Assembly: GCF_024500045.1 (NCBI RefSeq)
Contig: NZ_JTEO01000004.1
Coordinates: 124,001-188,000 of the forward strand
From: Methanolobus chelungpuianus
Lineage (GTDB): Archaea; Halobacteriota; Methanosarcinia; Methanosarcinales; Methanosarcinaceae
DNA length: 64,000 nucleotides
Direction of reading: 5' to 3'
The notes below the pieces were generated by a model. It made no database searches and was not told where the DNA came from. It was given only the letters and a program-made list of their open reading frames with translations. A program made the translations under genes and the position numbers. Below are positions 7,819 to 16,789 of the stretch, in pieces (the first letter of the stretch is position 1; the number at the start of each line of letters is the position of its first letter).

Positions 7819-10800
7819 ATGAAACTTGCATCAGTCAAAGCAGGGTCATGCATCATATGCATGCTTATCCTCTTTTCCCTTCTCTCAGGGTGCATCGGTA
7901 ACAAAACTGAACTCTCTTCCAACCTTGCCGGTCCGTGTACCGGCCAGCTTGCAGGCGCAGGTGATGAGTTTCTCATACTTGCTCCCAAGGTGCTTTTCTC
8001 GGGAGGCGAGAGTTCTGTAACGATGGCGGCCTTTGATAAGGGAGAGCCGGTGAGTCGTTGTATAGAGTATACTCTTGTGGATGAGAATAACACTGAGATT
8101 CCGCTTATAAGCGCATCCACCACAGGTGCAGGCAACTCCGTAGCTTCCTTTGAAGTGCCTGATGTGAAGGAAGGGCGCTATGTGCTCACCGCAAGGCCGG
8201 CAGGCTATGAGCGCAATTTCACGGCCACCGTGGAAGTGGTAAGGAACAACCCTCTTTTTATCGAAACTGATAAGCCCATCTACAAACCCGGCCAGACCAT
8301 CCATGGCAGGATACTTTCCCTCAACAACAACCTGGTGCCCGTGGAACAGGACATGCTTGTGGAGATAACGGATTCAAAAGGCATCAAGGTGTTCAAGGAA
8401 GAGATGAACTCCAACGAATACGGCGTTGCCTCCTTCGACCTGCCCCTGGCCTCGGAGCTTAACTTGGGCACATGGAAGATAAAGGCAACAGCCGGGGATT
8501 CAGTTTCCAATGTGGACGTCCAGGTGGCTAAGTATGTGCTTCCCAAATTCGATGTAACCTTAAGCACGCCGCAGGACTGGTTCCTTGTGTCGGACAAGAT
8601 AACAGGCACAGTTTCATCTTCGTATTTCTTCGGCAAGGATGTGGACGGGGAGGTGCTCGTGGAAGCCTCCCGCTATGTAGGCGAATGGGAGCAGTATGCC
8701 ACCTACAATGCAAAGCTCAGGAACGGCTCCGCTGATTTCGAGCTTCCTGCCGTGGGATATGCTGCAGGCACCTACGGTGCGGGTGGACAGGCAAGCCTTA
8801 TGCTCAATGTCACAGTAACGGATACGGGCAACCACAGCGAGACCAGTAACAAGCTGCTGACAATTGCCGAGTCGCCTCTGTTACTCCAGATTATTCCCGA
8901 ATCCAGTTATATCAAGCCCGGAATGCCGCTCCAGGTGCTTGTGGTGGCCAAGGACCCCGGAGGAAAGCCTGTGGACACTCAGGTAACTGTTGATACGGCA
9001 TTCACGGACGAATCATATCAGGATAACAGGGACCAGCAAACCGTGTCCACAAAGAACGGTGTTGCTCTCATTACATATGATGTGCCTGAGTCAGCCATGC
9101 AGTGCTCCATCACGGCAAGCGCCGATAGTGCATATGCATACAAGGGGCTGAATGCTGTATATTCACCAAGCGCAAGTTTCATCCATATAACCCAGCTCAC
9201 AGAAGGAATTCCGGAGGTGGGAGACACCGTATCCTTCAGAGTATATTCCACCAATCGGGGAACAGTATTCTACGATGTGTTTGCCAATGGCAGAACCGTG
9301 TATTCGGGTACAAGCAAGACACAGGATATCAACATCCCCGTCACAATGCAAATGAGCCCGCAGGCAAAGGTCGTGGCATACATGATCAATCCCAACAGCG
9401 AGGTTTCAGTGGACGTGCTGCCCTTTGACGTGCAGTTCTCCTCGCAGGTGGAGCTTTCCAGTTCCTTTGACAGTGAGTCCGTGGGACCGGGAGATAATGT
9501 GACAGTTGACTTCGATGCAGGCAGCAGGTCCATGATAGGCTTCTCCATCGTTGACGAGTCCGTGTACTCCCTGAGCGAGGGCCGGCTGAACCTGAAACAG
9601 GTGTTCGACGAACTTGAGAAACGCTTCATGGAGCCCCAGGCAGAATCGCATCCCTCATGGTACCGCGAGGGTGCCTATGAGATGCTGGAAAGCACCGGCG
9701 TGACCGTAATGGCCTCCCCAGGCATCAATGTCCCGAGATCGCAGGCCCGGGGCTGGGAGGCTGACGGTTTTGCAGGCGGTTTTGATGACATGGTAAAAGG
9801 CGTTGAGAATGAGATACCGGTAGATGCCCCTGCCATGGAAGCGCCTATGGAAACCGTCACAGACTCTCATGAAGCGGGCTCAGGCGCTTCCCTTGCCGAG
9901 GTGCAGAAGGTGCGCCAGTTCTTCCCCGAGAAGTGGATATGGATGCCTGATATGCTCACAGATGGGCAGGGGCGTGCCAGCCTTGAACTGGCGGCGCCTG
10001 ACAGTATCACTACCTGGAGGCTGCATGCCGTGTCCTCGGGTCCTGAAGGTATCGGCATCTCCGAGGCCCGGCTGAGGGTGTTCCAGGACTTCTTCATCGA
10101 CCCGGACCTGCCGTACTCTGTCATCAGGGGTGAGGAATTCCCTGTGCAGGTACAGGTATACAATTACCTTGACCGTGAGCAGAATGTGATGCTTACTCTG
10201 TCGGACGCCGACTGGTTCGATATCGTAGGCCGGGATGTGGAGGAAGTCATAGTGGATGTCAACAGCGTCGGCTATGCAAGTTTCACCATCCGGCCCACAT
10301 CTGTAGGCAGGAAGGTCATAGAGATAAAGGGCCAGACCACAGAGAAGGCCGATGCTGTCAGGAAAGAGCTGATCGTTGAACCCGAAGGTGTCACCAGGGA
10401 GCTTGTGGACAATGGCGTCCTGAAGAACGGGTCCGTGATAATGGACGCCACACTTCCTCAAGGAATCGTTTCTGATTCCGGGAAAGTGCTTGTGAGCTTC
10501 AGCCCGAGCATAGTGGCCCAGACCATCAACGGTGTCGATGACCTGCTGGGGATGCCCTATGGATGCGGCGAGCAGAACATGATGCTTTTCTCAACTGATG
10601 TGGAGGTGCTGCGCTATCTTGAGGCTTCGGGACAGGATAACCCGCAGGTCAAGGCCAAGGCGGAAACGTACATAGTCACCGGTTACCAGCGCCAGCTCAC
10701 ATATCGGCACAGTGACGGCTCCTTCTCGGCTTTCGGTGAGAGCGACCCGGAGGGCAGCCTGTGGCTGACGGCATTCGTGCTTTCACAGTTCAGCGGTGCA

Positions 10801-12027
10801 AGGGACCTTACAACCATAGATGAGGGTATCCTTGCAGACTCTGCTTCCTGGATAGAGTCCCGTCAGCAGGCTGATGGCTCCTGGGAGCCCGTGGGCTTTG
10901 TGATACACCAGGATATGATGGGCGGTGTCAGCGGCACCTATGCCCTGACTGCCTATGTGACCCTGGCCCTTGACGAATACGGCTCCGCCAATCCGGTAGT
11001 GATGGCCGGTGCCCGCAAGTACCTTGAGGACAACCTTGCATCCCAGAAGGACCCCTATGCCCTTGCCATCGGCACTCTGGCCCTCCAGAAACTTGAGAGC
11101 CCGTTTGCCGATAAAGCCCTGAATGACCTGCTCGCACTTGCAAAGCAGGATGACAGCGGCACATACTGGGGCTATGGGGAGGGCAACGTGCCCATGCCGT
11201 ACGAACACCGCGGCTACGATTTCATGGTGCCGTCAAGCAAGAATGTCGAAACCACTGCATATGCAACCCTCGCGCTTATCGAAGCAAAGAACCCTGCAGC
11301 CAGCTCTTCATTGAAATGGATAGCGGCGCAGCGCAATTCTAACGGAGGCTTCTCCAGCACTCAGGATACTGTCATGGCCTTCAGGGCGCTTATGAGCGCA
11401 GCTGCCTCAGCCGGCAGGGATGTGGATGCAACCGTGACGGTATATGCAGACAACCTGACAGTCAGGTCCATAGAAGTGAATTCCCGCAATTTCGATGTGG
11501 TGCAGATAGTGGAGATTCCGCAGAACGCAGCGCAGGCCAGGCTCGAGCTTGAGGGTGCAGGCGAGGTAAGTTACCAGCTCGTAAGGCGTTTCAATGTGAT
11601 AGTGCCTGAGCTCACCCCGCAGCAGGAGATAGAGCTTGAAGTGGATTATGATTCCACCAATGTAGCGGTGAACGATATTGTGAATGTGCAGACCCGCGTG
11701 AAGTACAACGGCCTGCGAGGCATCGGCGGCAGGGTTACATCCAGCGGAATGATGATAGTGGATATTGCAGTGCCCACGGGCTTCACTCCTGTCACATCAA
11801 GCCTCACGGCCCTGAAGGACGAAGGCGTGATAACCCGCTATGAGGTCGCAGGCCGCAAGGTGATACTCTACATCGACGACATGCAGCCGGGAGAGGAAAT
11901 AAATTTCAGCATTCAGATGAAGGCGCTGTTCCCGGTGAAGGCCATCGGGCAGGAGAGCAGGGCGTATTCGTACTATAACCCACAGGTGAGTGCCGAGGCA
12001 AATGGTACGGATGTGACCGTGGAATAA
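7819..12027 (+). CDS. Alpha-2-macroglobulin-family thioester lipoprotein
   Basis: Secreted, lipid-anchored protein of 1402 residues. A signal peptide with lipobox LLSGC places the anchor at Cys25. The MG2-like motif TDKPIYKPGQ is at about 150-160. Acidic, low-complexity sequence at about 595-695 sits where the protease bait region lies, followed by FFPEKWIW (about 702) and the C-terminal macroglobulin domains. GCGEQNM contains the thioester pair Cys916-Gln919, followed by an alpha-alpha toroid thioester domain and a receptor-binding-like domain (about 1290-1402). In known members, protease cleavage of the bait exposes the thioester, which then captures the attacker. The domain order resembles animal A2M/TEP proteins; no penicillin-binding-protein gene, the usual bacterial partner, is adjacent. 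Start: ATG with GGTGA. Confidence 0.93.
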   Translation: MKLASVKAGSCIICMLILFSLLSGCIGNKTELSSNLAGPCTGQLAGAGDEFLILAPKVLFSGGESSVTMAAFDKGEPVSRCIEYTLVDENNTEIPLISASTTGAGNSVASFEVPDVKEGRYVLTARPAGYERNFTATVEVVRNNPLFIETDKPIYKPGQTIHGRILSLNNNLVPVEQDMLVEITDSKGIKVFKEEMNSNEYGVASFDLPLASELNLGTWKIKATAGDSVSNVDVQVAKYVLPKFDVTLSTPQDWFLVSDKITGTVSSSYFFGKDVDGEVLVEASRYVGEWEQYATYNAKLRNGSADFELPAVGYAAGTYGAGGQASLMLNVTVTDTGNHSETSNKLLTIAESPLLLQIIPESSYIKPGMPLQVLVVAKDPGGKPVDTQVTVDTAFTDESYQDNRDQQTVSTKNGVALITYDVPESAMQCSITASADSAYAYKGLNAVYSPSASFIHITQLTEGIPEVGDTVSFRVYSTNRGTVFYDVFANGRTVYSGTSKTQDINIPVTMQMSPQAKVVAYMINPNSEVSVDVLPFDVQFSSQVELSSSFDSESVGPGDNVTVDFDAGSRSMIGFSIVDESVYSLSEGRLNLKQVFDELEKRFMEPQAESHPSWYREGAYEMLESTGVTVMASPGINVPRSQARGWEADGFAGGFDDMVKGVENEIPVDAPAMEAPMETVTDSHEAGSGASLAEVQKVRQFFPEKWIWMPDMLTDGQGRASLELAAPDSITTWRLHAVSSGPEGIGISEARLRVFQDFFIDPDLPYSVIRGEEFPVQVQVYNYLDREQNVMLTLSDADWFDIVGRDVEEVIVDVNSVGYASFTIRPTSVGRKVIEIKGQTTEKADAVRKELIVEPEGVTRELVDNGVLKNGSVIMDATLPQGIVSDSGKVLVSFSPSIVAQTINGVDDLLGMPYGCGEQNMMLFSTDVEVLRYLEASGQDNPQVKAKAETYIVTGYQRQLTYRHSDGSFSAFGESDPEGSLWLTAFVLSQFSGARDLTTIDEGILADSASWIESRQQADGSWEPVGFVIHQDMMGGVSGTYALTAYVTLALDEYGSANPVVMAGARKYLEDNLASQKDPYALAIGTLALQKLESPFADKALNDLLALAKQDDSGTYWGYGEGNVPMPYEHRGYDFMVPSSKNVETTAYATLALIEAKNPAASSSLKWIAAQRNSNGGFSSTQDTVMAFRALMSAAASAGRDVDATVTVYADNLTVRSIEVNSRNFDVVQIVEIPQNAAQARLELEGAGEVSYQLVRRFNVIVPELTPQQEIELEVDYDSTNVAVNDIVNVQTRVKYNGLRGIGGRVTSSGMMIVDIAVPTGFTPVTSSLTALKDEGVITRYEVAGRKVILYIDDMQPGEEINFSIQMKALFPVKAIGQESRAYSYYNPQVSAEANGTDVTVE

Positions 12028-12038
12028 AATAGCGATAA

Positions 12039-12076
12039 GAAAGTGAATGAAGGGGATATCCTCTTCATGTACTTTC
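12039..12076. terminator. Bidirectional hairpin between the macroglobulin and DGC genes
   Basis: Long interrupted inverted repeat between convergent genes: GAAAGT/ACTTTC (12039-12044, 12071-12076), ATGAAG/CTTCAT (12047-12052, 12063-12068) and GGAT/ATCC at the centre. It reaches the stop codon of the leftward gene. Confidence 0.6.
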
Positions 12077-12473
12077 AGTTTCCCAGAGCACTTCCCACTC
12101 TGGCCATCACAGCGCTTACTTCATTTTCCTGAAGGTCCAGATCCTTGTTCTTCTGCATGCCAAGTTCTGTCAGGACTACATGCTTGTTGACTGTGAATCC
12201 TGCAAGTTCCAGTGACTTTCTTGCACATGTCAGGGCGCAGCCGTCGATAGCTATTATCTCGTCGGTTCCTTCGGTGCTTTTCATGATGCCCGGAATCCTG
12301 GCTCCAATTCCCGCCGTGCACATCATCCTGCCTTTGCCCTGTTTTGTAAGCTCGACAGCTATTTTATTTGCCATCTGTCCTACATTGCAGGCCCCGGCAC
12401 ATGCATACAGGCCGGTGACTGTCGCTTCGCATGCACATTTTGCGGCTGTTGCCATCTTTAGTTCATCTGCCAT
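12075..12473 (-). CDS. DGC-domain putative zinc-binding protein
   Basis: 132 residues with the defining motif IDGCALTCAR at about 75-84 and further Cys in CACEAT, YACAGAC and MCTAGIG. The DGC family (COG4273) is thought to bind zinc; its role is unknown but it recurs beside metal and metalloid resistance genes. It is the last gene of the leftward permease-phosphoesterase-thioredoxin operon, 15 nt after the thioredoxin-like gene. A thiol/metal-binding accessory role is inferred. Confidence 0.85.
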   Translation of the reverse strand: MADELKMATAAKCACEATVTGLYACAGACNVGQMANKIAVELTKQGKGRMMCTAGIGARIPGIMKSTEGTDEIIAIDGCALTCARKSLELAGFTVNKHVVLTELGMQKNKDLDLQENEVSAVMARVGSALGN

Positions 12474-12488
12474 TTTATCTTCTCTGTT

Positions 12489-12722
12489 CTACTCTGTAAT
12501 CCATTCCTTAACTTTCTCGGCCGTTGGAACTTTTCCTGCGATCTTCACATCACCATCAACAACAACGGCCGGCGTGATCATCACTCCATAGGAAAGGATC
12601 CTGTCCATATCCTCTACTTTGACCACCTGCGCAGCGACACCAAGCTCGGCAACTGCCTGCTCGACTATTTCCTTTGTCTTCTTGCACTTTGCACAGCCTG
12701 TACCAAGAATTTCTATTTTCAT
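12489..12722 (-). CDS. Small thioredoxin-like protein (TM0996/MTH895 family)
   Basis: 77-residue thioredoxin-fold protein with redox motif Cys10-x2-Cys13 (GTGCAKCKKT) and the cis-Pro loop MITPAVVVDG. These mini-thioredoxins are commonly encoded next to COG0701/ArsP-type permeases, as here, and probably keep a metalloid or a Cys-based transporter reduced. It lies between the metallophosphoesterase and DGC genes. Confidence 0.9.
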   Translation of the reverse strand: MKIEILGTGCAKCKKTKEIVEQAVAELGVAAQVVKVEDMDRILSYGVMITPAVVVDGDVKIAGKVPTAEKVKEWITE

Positions 12723-12759
12723 TTTATCACCTTTTGATTCCTTGAATTACAATACGAAC

Positions 12760-13449
12760 TCAATTTCCTCTTTCCAGTATCGAGATCAATTCATCTGCAT
12801 GGGGCATGTTCTTCCTGATCCTGTCCCGGGCAGTCTCCATATCGTACCCCACCCGGATAATCTCCGCCTGCATGGTTTCTGTATCAAATACAGCGCAACT
12901 TGCTCGGGTATCTCCGTCCCTGGGCTGACCCACAGACCCGGGATTAACCAGGGTCACATCCCCTACCTTCCTCACAAAGGGCGTATGTGAGTGGCCGACA
13001 AAAATGAAGTCGGCGTCCAATCCTTTTATGTATCCTCTGATAAGTTCTTCAGGGGTATCCGGTCTTATGTAATCATAGAAGGACAGGGGGCTGCCGTGGG
13101 TAAAATACAGTTTAACTCCTTTTTCCATCCGTGTCAGGCTGAAGGGGAGCTTTCTGAGGAACTCCAGCTGCCTGTCGCTCAGGACTTTCCATGTGTATTC
13201 CCTTGTCGATTGGGAAAGGTGCTTGTACCGGTAGCCACAGCCGCAGTCCATCCTGAACGCAACGGCATTGTCGTGGTTACCCATGACCATTGGTATGCCC
13301 TGCCTTTCCAGCAGGTCGATACATTCCCCGGGTGAGGCTCCGTAGTCCACGATATCCCCGAGACAGATCACTTCGTCGTGCCGTACCTCCATTACAGCAT
13401 TAAGAGCTTCCATGTTCCCGTGGATGTCTGAGATCACCAGTAACTTCAT
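12760..13449 (-). CDS. Calcineurin-like metallophosphoesterase (YfcE/MJ0936 type)
   Basis: 229-residue cytosolic di-metal phosphoesterase. The five family motifs are in order: DIHGN, GDIVDYG, GNHDN, a middle helix and GHSHTPF, followed by NPGSVGQPRDGD. An insert with CGCGYRY near residue 70 is unusual. The substrate cannot be deduced. It sits inside the permease operon (27 nt after the permease, 37 nt before the thioredoxin-like gene), but a mechanistic link to metalloid export is not established. Confidence 0.88.
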   Translation of the reverse strand: MKLLVISDIHGNMEALNAVMEVRHDEVICLGDIVDYGASPGECIDLLERQGIPMVMGNHDNAVAFRMDCGCGYRYKHLSQSTREYTWKVLSDRQLEFLRKLPFSLTRMEKGVKLYFTHGSPLSFYDYIRPDTPEELIRGYIKGLDADFIFVGHSHTPFVRKVGDVTLVNPGSVGQPRDGDTRASCAVFDTETMQAEIIRVGYDMETARDRIRKNMPHADELISILERGN

Positions 13450-13476
13450 TCCTTCACCATTCCTCTATCTTTCCCG

Positions 13477-14517
13477 TTACAATATATAATAGCCGAACAG
13501 AATTCCGGATATCATCGCAGCTAGGACCACGAGGGCAATATAGGAGAGTCCTTTCCTCACTCCCATAATGTGGCTGATGACTATCATATTAGGCAGGCTC
13601 AGTGCCGGGCCGGCTAGCAACATTGCGAGCGCGGGCCCTCTTCCCATGCCAAGCACTGTAAGCGCATTAATGATGGGAACTTCCGTCAGTGTGGAGAAAT
13701 ACATCAGCGCCGCAGCAACGGAAGCTATGAAGTAGGACATAAGACCATCACCGCCCACGTACCTGACCACAATGTTTGCAGGGAGCAGTTCCACAATAAT
13801 GCCTGCAAAGAAAACGCCCACCAGCAGAAGGGGAGTTATCATCTTGACAAGGAACCAGGTCTCTTCCATCCAGCTCTTTCTCTCCTCTGCAGAGTACCAC
13901 TTGAAAGAGAAGTATACTGTCAACGCTATCAGGGGTATTTCCACCAGGGCCAGATAGGTCCACGACCTTATTATTTCAGGAACCACAAGTATGGCCAGCA
14001 GCAGCAGGAAGAGATAGACCGTATGGGAGTGCTTGTCACCGCCGAATGTCTTGATCCCTTTATGCACCTCACTCTTCCTTTCATATATCAGGGCCATTAT
14101 CAATCCTATAATTATAGACAGCAGTATGGCGGCCACAGCCCTGGCTGCACCGAGGTCGTAGCCCAGGATCTTTGCAGTGTAGACTATTGCCAGGATATTG
14201 ATGGCCGGCGCGGAGAACAGAAAGGTGGTGGCTGGGCCGATACCTGCTCCTCTTTTGAAGATGCCTGCGAACAGAGGAAGTACTGTGCAGCTGCATACTG
14301 CAAGAAGACAGCCGGACACGGCTGCAACTGTGTATGATATGTACTTGGGTGTATTCGCTCCGAAGTACTTGAGCACTGATTCCTTTGAGAAAAGGGATGC
14401 AATGGCTCCGGCAAGGAAGAATGCGGGAATCAGGCAGAGCAGTACGTGCAGGGCCAGGTATTCCTGGACGGACTGCAGGCCTGCATTAAACAGATGCATC
14501 AGGTAGTCTTGGGTCAT
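13477..14517 (-). CDS. COG0701 (ArsP-like) permease
   Basis: Polytopic membrane permease of about 346 residues from the same superfamily as the protein at 5199-6320 and as ArsP organoarsenical exporters. It shows the hallmark AVCSCTVLPLFAGIFKRGAG near residue 70 and a second half (STLTEVPIINALTVLGMGRG). It leads the leftward operon with thioredoxin-like and DGC genes, opposite usp-acr3, which suggests metalloid or thiophilic metal export. ATG 14517 is chosen because the minus-strand TATA-like TTAAATAG (near 14543-14550) predicts transcription start at about 14520; longer starts at 14541 or 14601 would precede the promoter. Confidence 0.87.
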   Translation of the reverse strand: MTQDYLMHLFNAGLQSVQEYLALHVLLCLIPAFFLAGAIASLFSKESVLKYFGANTPKYISYTVAAVSGCLLAVCSCTVLPLFAGIFKRGAGIGPATTFLFSAPAINILAIVYTAKILGYDLGAARAVAAILLSIIIGLIMALIYERKSEVHKGIKTFGGDKHSHTVYLFLLLLAILVVPEIIRSWTYLALVEIPLIALTVYFSFKWYSAEERKSWMEETWFLVKMITPLLLVGVFFAGIIVELLPANIVVRYVGGDGLMSYFIASVAAALMYFSTLTEVPIINALTVLGMGRGPALAMLLAGPALSLPNMIVISHIMGVRKGLSYIALVVLAAMISGILFGYYIL

Positions 14518-14520
14518 GTA

Positions 14521-14538
14521 TTTCAAATATATTTGAAA
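14521..14538. promoter_or_regulatory. Operator 1: TTTCAA-ATATAT-TTGAAA
   Basis: Perfect 18-bp palindrome lying between the leftward TATA-like element and the permease ATG, so it would cover the transcription start. Its arms and 6-nt spacer match the second palindrome 39 bp away (centre to centre) and the site at 7710-7731. It is probably bound by an ArsR-type repressor. Confidence 0.7.
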
Positions 14539-14558
14539 CATACTATTTAAGGATTTCC

Positions 14559-14578
14559 ATTTCAAATTTAGTTGAAAT
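14559..14578. promoter_or_regulatory. Operator 2: ATTTCAA-N6-TTGAAAT
   Basis: Inverted repeat with 7-bp arms (14559-14565 and 14572-14578). It lies upstream of the leftward TATA and directly abuts the rightward TATA-like TTTATATATG (14581-14590). One bound dimer could therefore control both the permease operon and usp-acr3. Confidence 0.68.
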
Positions 14579-14691
14579 CGTTTATATATGATAAGATCCA
14601 ACCTATATTATGGGGTTTCAGGGATTCCAGGCCTTAAGACCTCAGAAACGTGTTCAAATGGAGTGGCATATCGGAACTGACGGAGGCCCAG

Positions 14692-15546
14692 ATGATAGAA
14701 ACTGTACTTGTGCCAGTCGATTTTACGATCGAGAGTGAAGAGCTTCTTGCCTGTGTAGGGGAATTCAAAAATGCCGGGCTTAAGAAGGTGATATTACTGC
14801 ATGTGGTGGACATCTATCAGGCCCAGGGACTGGCCCCGATGTTCGAGGAGAATGCAAGAAAGAGGATCGCTGAGTACAGCCAACTGCTTGATGAGATTGG
14901 TGTGGATGCAAGCACGCTCGTTATCCACGGCGATGTTAAGAAGACCATCGTACGGGTCGCAGATGAGGAGAATGTGGACTGTATAGTTATGGGTGCGACC
15001 ACTTCAGGCCCGGTAAGAGGTCGTCTCATAGGAAGGACGACAGAATACATATCCCGTGGATCGGGAAAGATAGTGCTTATTGAGAAGTATGATACTCTCA
15101 TGGGGGGCGGGACAGAGACCTATGTGAAAGCCTGCTCCACTAAGTTCTCGAAGGTTCTGCTTCCGGTCGATCTTTCAGGGCATTCGGAGAAGATACTGCG
15201 GGAGATCGGATGCCTGAAGGATATTATTGGTGAGCTGGTATTCTTACATGTGATCGAAGACGGGAACGAGGCAGCCGGACTTGAAAGTGAGAGGCAGCGC
15301 ATCCTGGGCCGGCTCGCAGGAATGGGACGCAGGTTTGAAAGTGAGATCAAGGTCAGTCATTATGTGAGCAGCGGAAGGCCTGCCGAGGAGATAGGCACTC
15401 TTGCAGAACAGCTGGGCATCACTCTTATTGCAATCACAACTCATGGAATGGGGTCATTAAAGGACATACTGCTGGGAAGTACTGCGGAAAGCCTGCTGCG
15501 CAGGACGAGGAAGCCAATACTGCTGGTTCCGGCAGGGAAGGAGTGA
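14692..15546 (+). CDS. Tandem universal stress protein (two Usp domains)
   Basis: 284-residue cytosolic protein with two UspA domains: residues 1 to about 135 (ETVLVPVDFT ... VMGATTSG-PVRGRLIGRTTEYI) and about 150-284 (KVLLPVDLSG ... ITTHGMGSLKDILLGSTAESLL). Both end in the nucleotide-binding pattern G-2x-G-9x-G-(S/T). ATG 14692 has GGAGG at the correct distance; the upstream in-frame GTG does not. It is the first gene of an operon with acr3 (5 nt apart), so it probably serves under metalloid stress. Confidence 0.9.
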   Translation: MIETVLVPVDFTIESEELLACVGEFKNAGLKKVILLHVVDIYQAQGLAPMFEENARKRIAEYSQLLDEIGVDASTLVIHGDVKKTIVRVADEENVDCIVMGATTSGPVRGRLIGRTTEYISRGSGKIVLIEKYDTLMGGGTETYVKACSTKFSKVLLPVDLSGHSEKILREIGCLKDIIGELVFLHVIEDGNEAAGLESERQRILGRLAGMGRRFESEIKVSHYVSSGRPAEEIGTLAEQLGITLIAITTHGMGSLKDILLGSTAESLLRRTRKPILLVPAGKE

Positions 15547-15551
15547 TAGGT

Positions 15552-16679
15552 ATGGAAGAAGGACGGAAAAAAACAAAGGAAAAGGAAGCAAGTAGAGAAA
15601 TAAAAAACGAAATCGAAAATGGAAGGGAAGAAGAAAGGGAGCTTGACTTTTTCAGTAAGTACCTGTCCATATGGGTTGCAGTCTGTATAGTACTGGGCAC
15701 TGCAATAGGGTACCTGTTCCCGGGATTTGCGCAGTCCCTGAGCAGAATAGAAGTGGCTAATGTCTCCATTCCGGTGGCGCTCGTGCTGCTGGTGATGATG
15801 TATCCGATCATGCTGAAGATCAATTTTGAAGAGGTACTGAATGTCAAGAGGAATTCCAGGCCCCTTACACTTACGGTCATTGTTAACTGGGTCATCAAGC
15901 CCTTTACAATGGCCTTCATTGCCTGGCTGTTCATGAGCGTTATCTTCGCAGACCTCATACCGCCGATGCTCCAGGAAGAGTACATTGCAGGCATGATCCT
16001 GCTCGGTCTTGCCCCGTGTACTGCCATGGTGCTTGTGTGGACCTACCTTGCCAGGGGCAACATCAATTATGCGCTGGTGCAGGTTTCTGTGAACGATCTC
16101 ATCATCCTCGTGCTGTTCGCCCCCCTGGGAGCACTGCTTGTGGGAGTGACCACGGACTTCCCGGTGCCTGTAATGACAGTCTTCTTCTCGGTGCTGTTCT
16201 ATGTGGCAATACCCCTGTCCCTTGCGGTCATCACACGGCATGCGGCCATAAGAAGTAAAGGCGTTTCCTGGCTTGAGAACAGCCTCATCAGGAAGATAGA
16301 ATGGGTGACCCCGGCGGGCCTGCTCGTAACGCTTGTCCTGATCTTCATCTTCCAGGGTGATAAGATAATCAATTACCCGCTGCACATCCTGCTCATAGCC
16401 ATACCCCTGGTGCTGCAGACCTATTTCATATTCTTTATCGGGTACATGGGAGCCAGGAAACTCCGGATTCCCTATCAGGAAGCTGCCCCTTCCACATTCA
16501 TCGGTGCCAGCAACTTCTTTGAGCTTGCTGTGGCAGTCGCCCTTATATTGTTCGGTATCGATTCGGGAGCCACGCTGGCAACCGTGGTAGGCGTGCTGGT
16601 GGAAGTGCCGGTGATGCTGCATCTGGTGAGCATCATGAAGAAAAACAGGGCCAAGTTCCGGTTTGGAACAATGGCATGA
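15552..16679 (+). CDS. acr3: Acr3-type arsenite efflux permease
   Basis: 375-residue membrane carrier that exports arsenite using the membrane potential. About ten hydrophobic helices follow a 35-residue, very Lys/Glu-rich cytoplasmic N-terminus, which is longer than usual. GLAPCTAMVLVW holds the essential Cys of the family, and LARGNINYALVQVSVND is the conserved following loop. ATG 15552 is preceded by AAGGAG 9 nt upstream. It is downstream of usp and probably controlled by the palindromes at 14521-14578. Confidence 0.92.
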   Translation: MEEGRKKTKEKEASREIKNEIENGREEERELDFFSKYLSIWVAVCIVLGTAIGYLFPGFAQSLSRIEVANVSIPVALVLLVMMYPIMLKINFEEVLNVKRNSRPLTLTVIVNWVIKPFTMAFIAWLFMSVIFADLIPPMLQEEYIAGMILLGLAPCTAMVLVWTYLARGNINYALVQVSVNDLIILVLFAPLGALLVGVTTDFPVPVMTVFFSVLFYVAIPLSLAVITRHAAIRSKGVSWLENSLIRKIEWVTPAGLLVTLVLIFIFQGDKIINYPLHILLIAIPLVLQTYFIFFIGYMGARKLRIPYQEAAPSTFIGASNFFELAVAVALILFGIDSGATLATVVGVLVEVPVMLHLVSIMKKNRAKFRFGTMA

Positions 16680-16789
16680 CATTTTTCATGCAGTTCAAAG
16701 TATCCAAAGTATCGCACCTGCTTCCAATGAAAACACAAAAATACTAACAGCCAGATAATTTGGGAAACAAAGCATTTCCACAGATTATC

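Noticed and set aside
9880-10461. 193-codon frame antisense to the macroglobulin gene
   Set aside because: It falls entirely within the thioester-protein coding sequence and has no supporting features.
15441-16682. 413-codon frame antisense to acr3
   Set aside because: His/Gln-rich composition caused by reading an alternative frame of a membrane protein gene; acr3 is the real gene.
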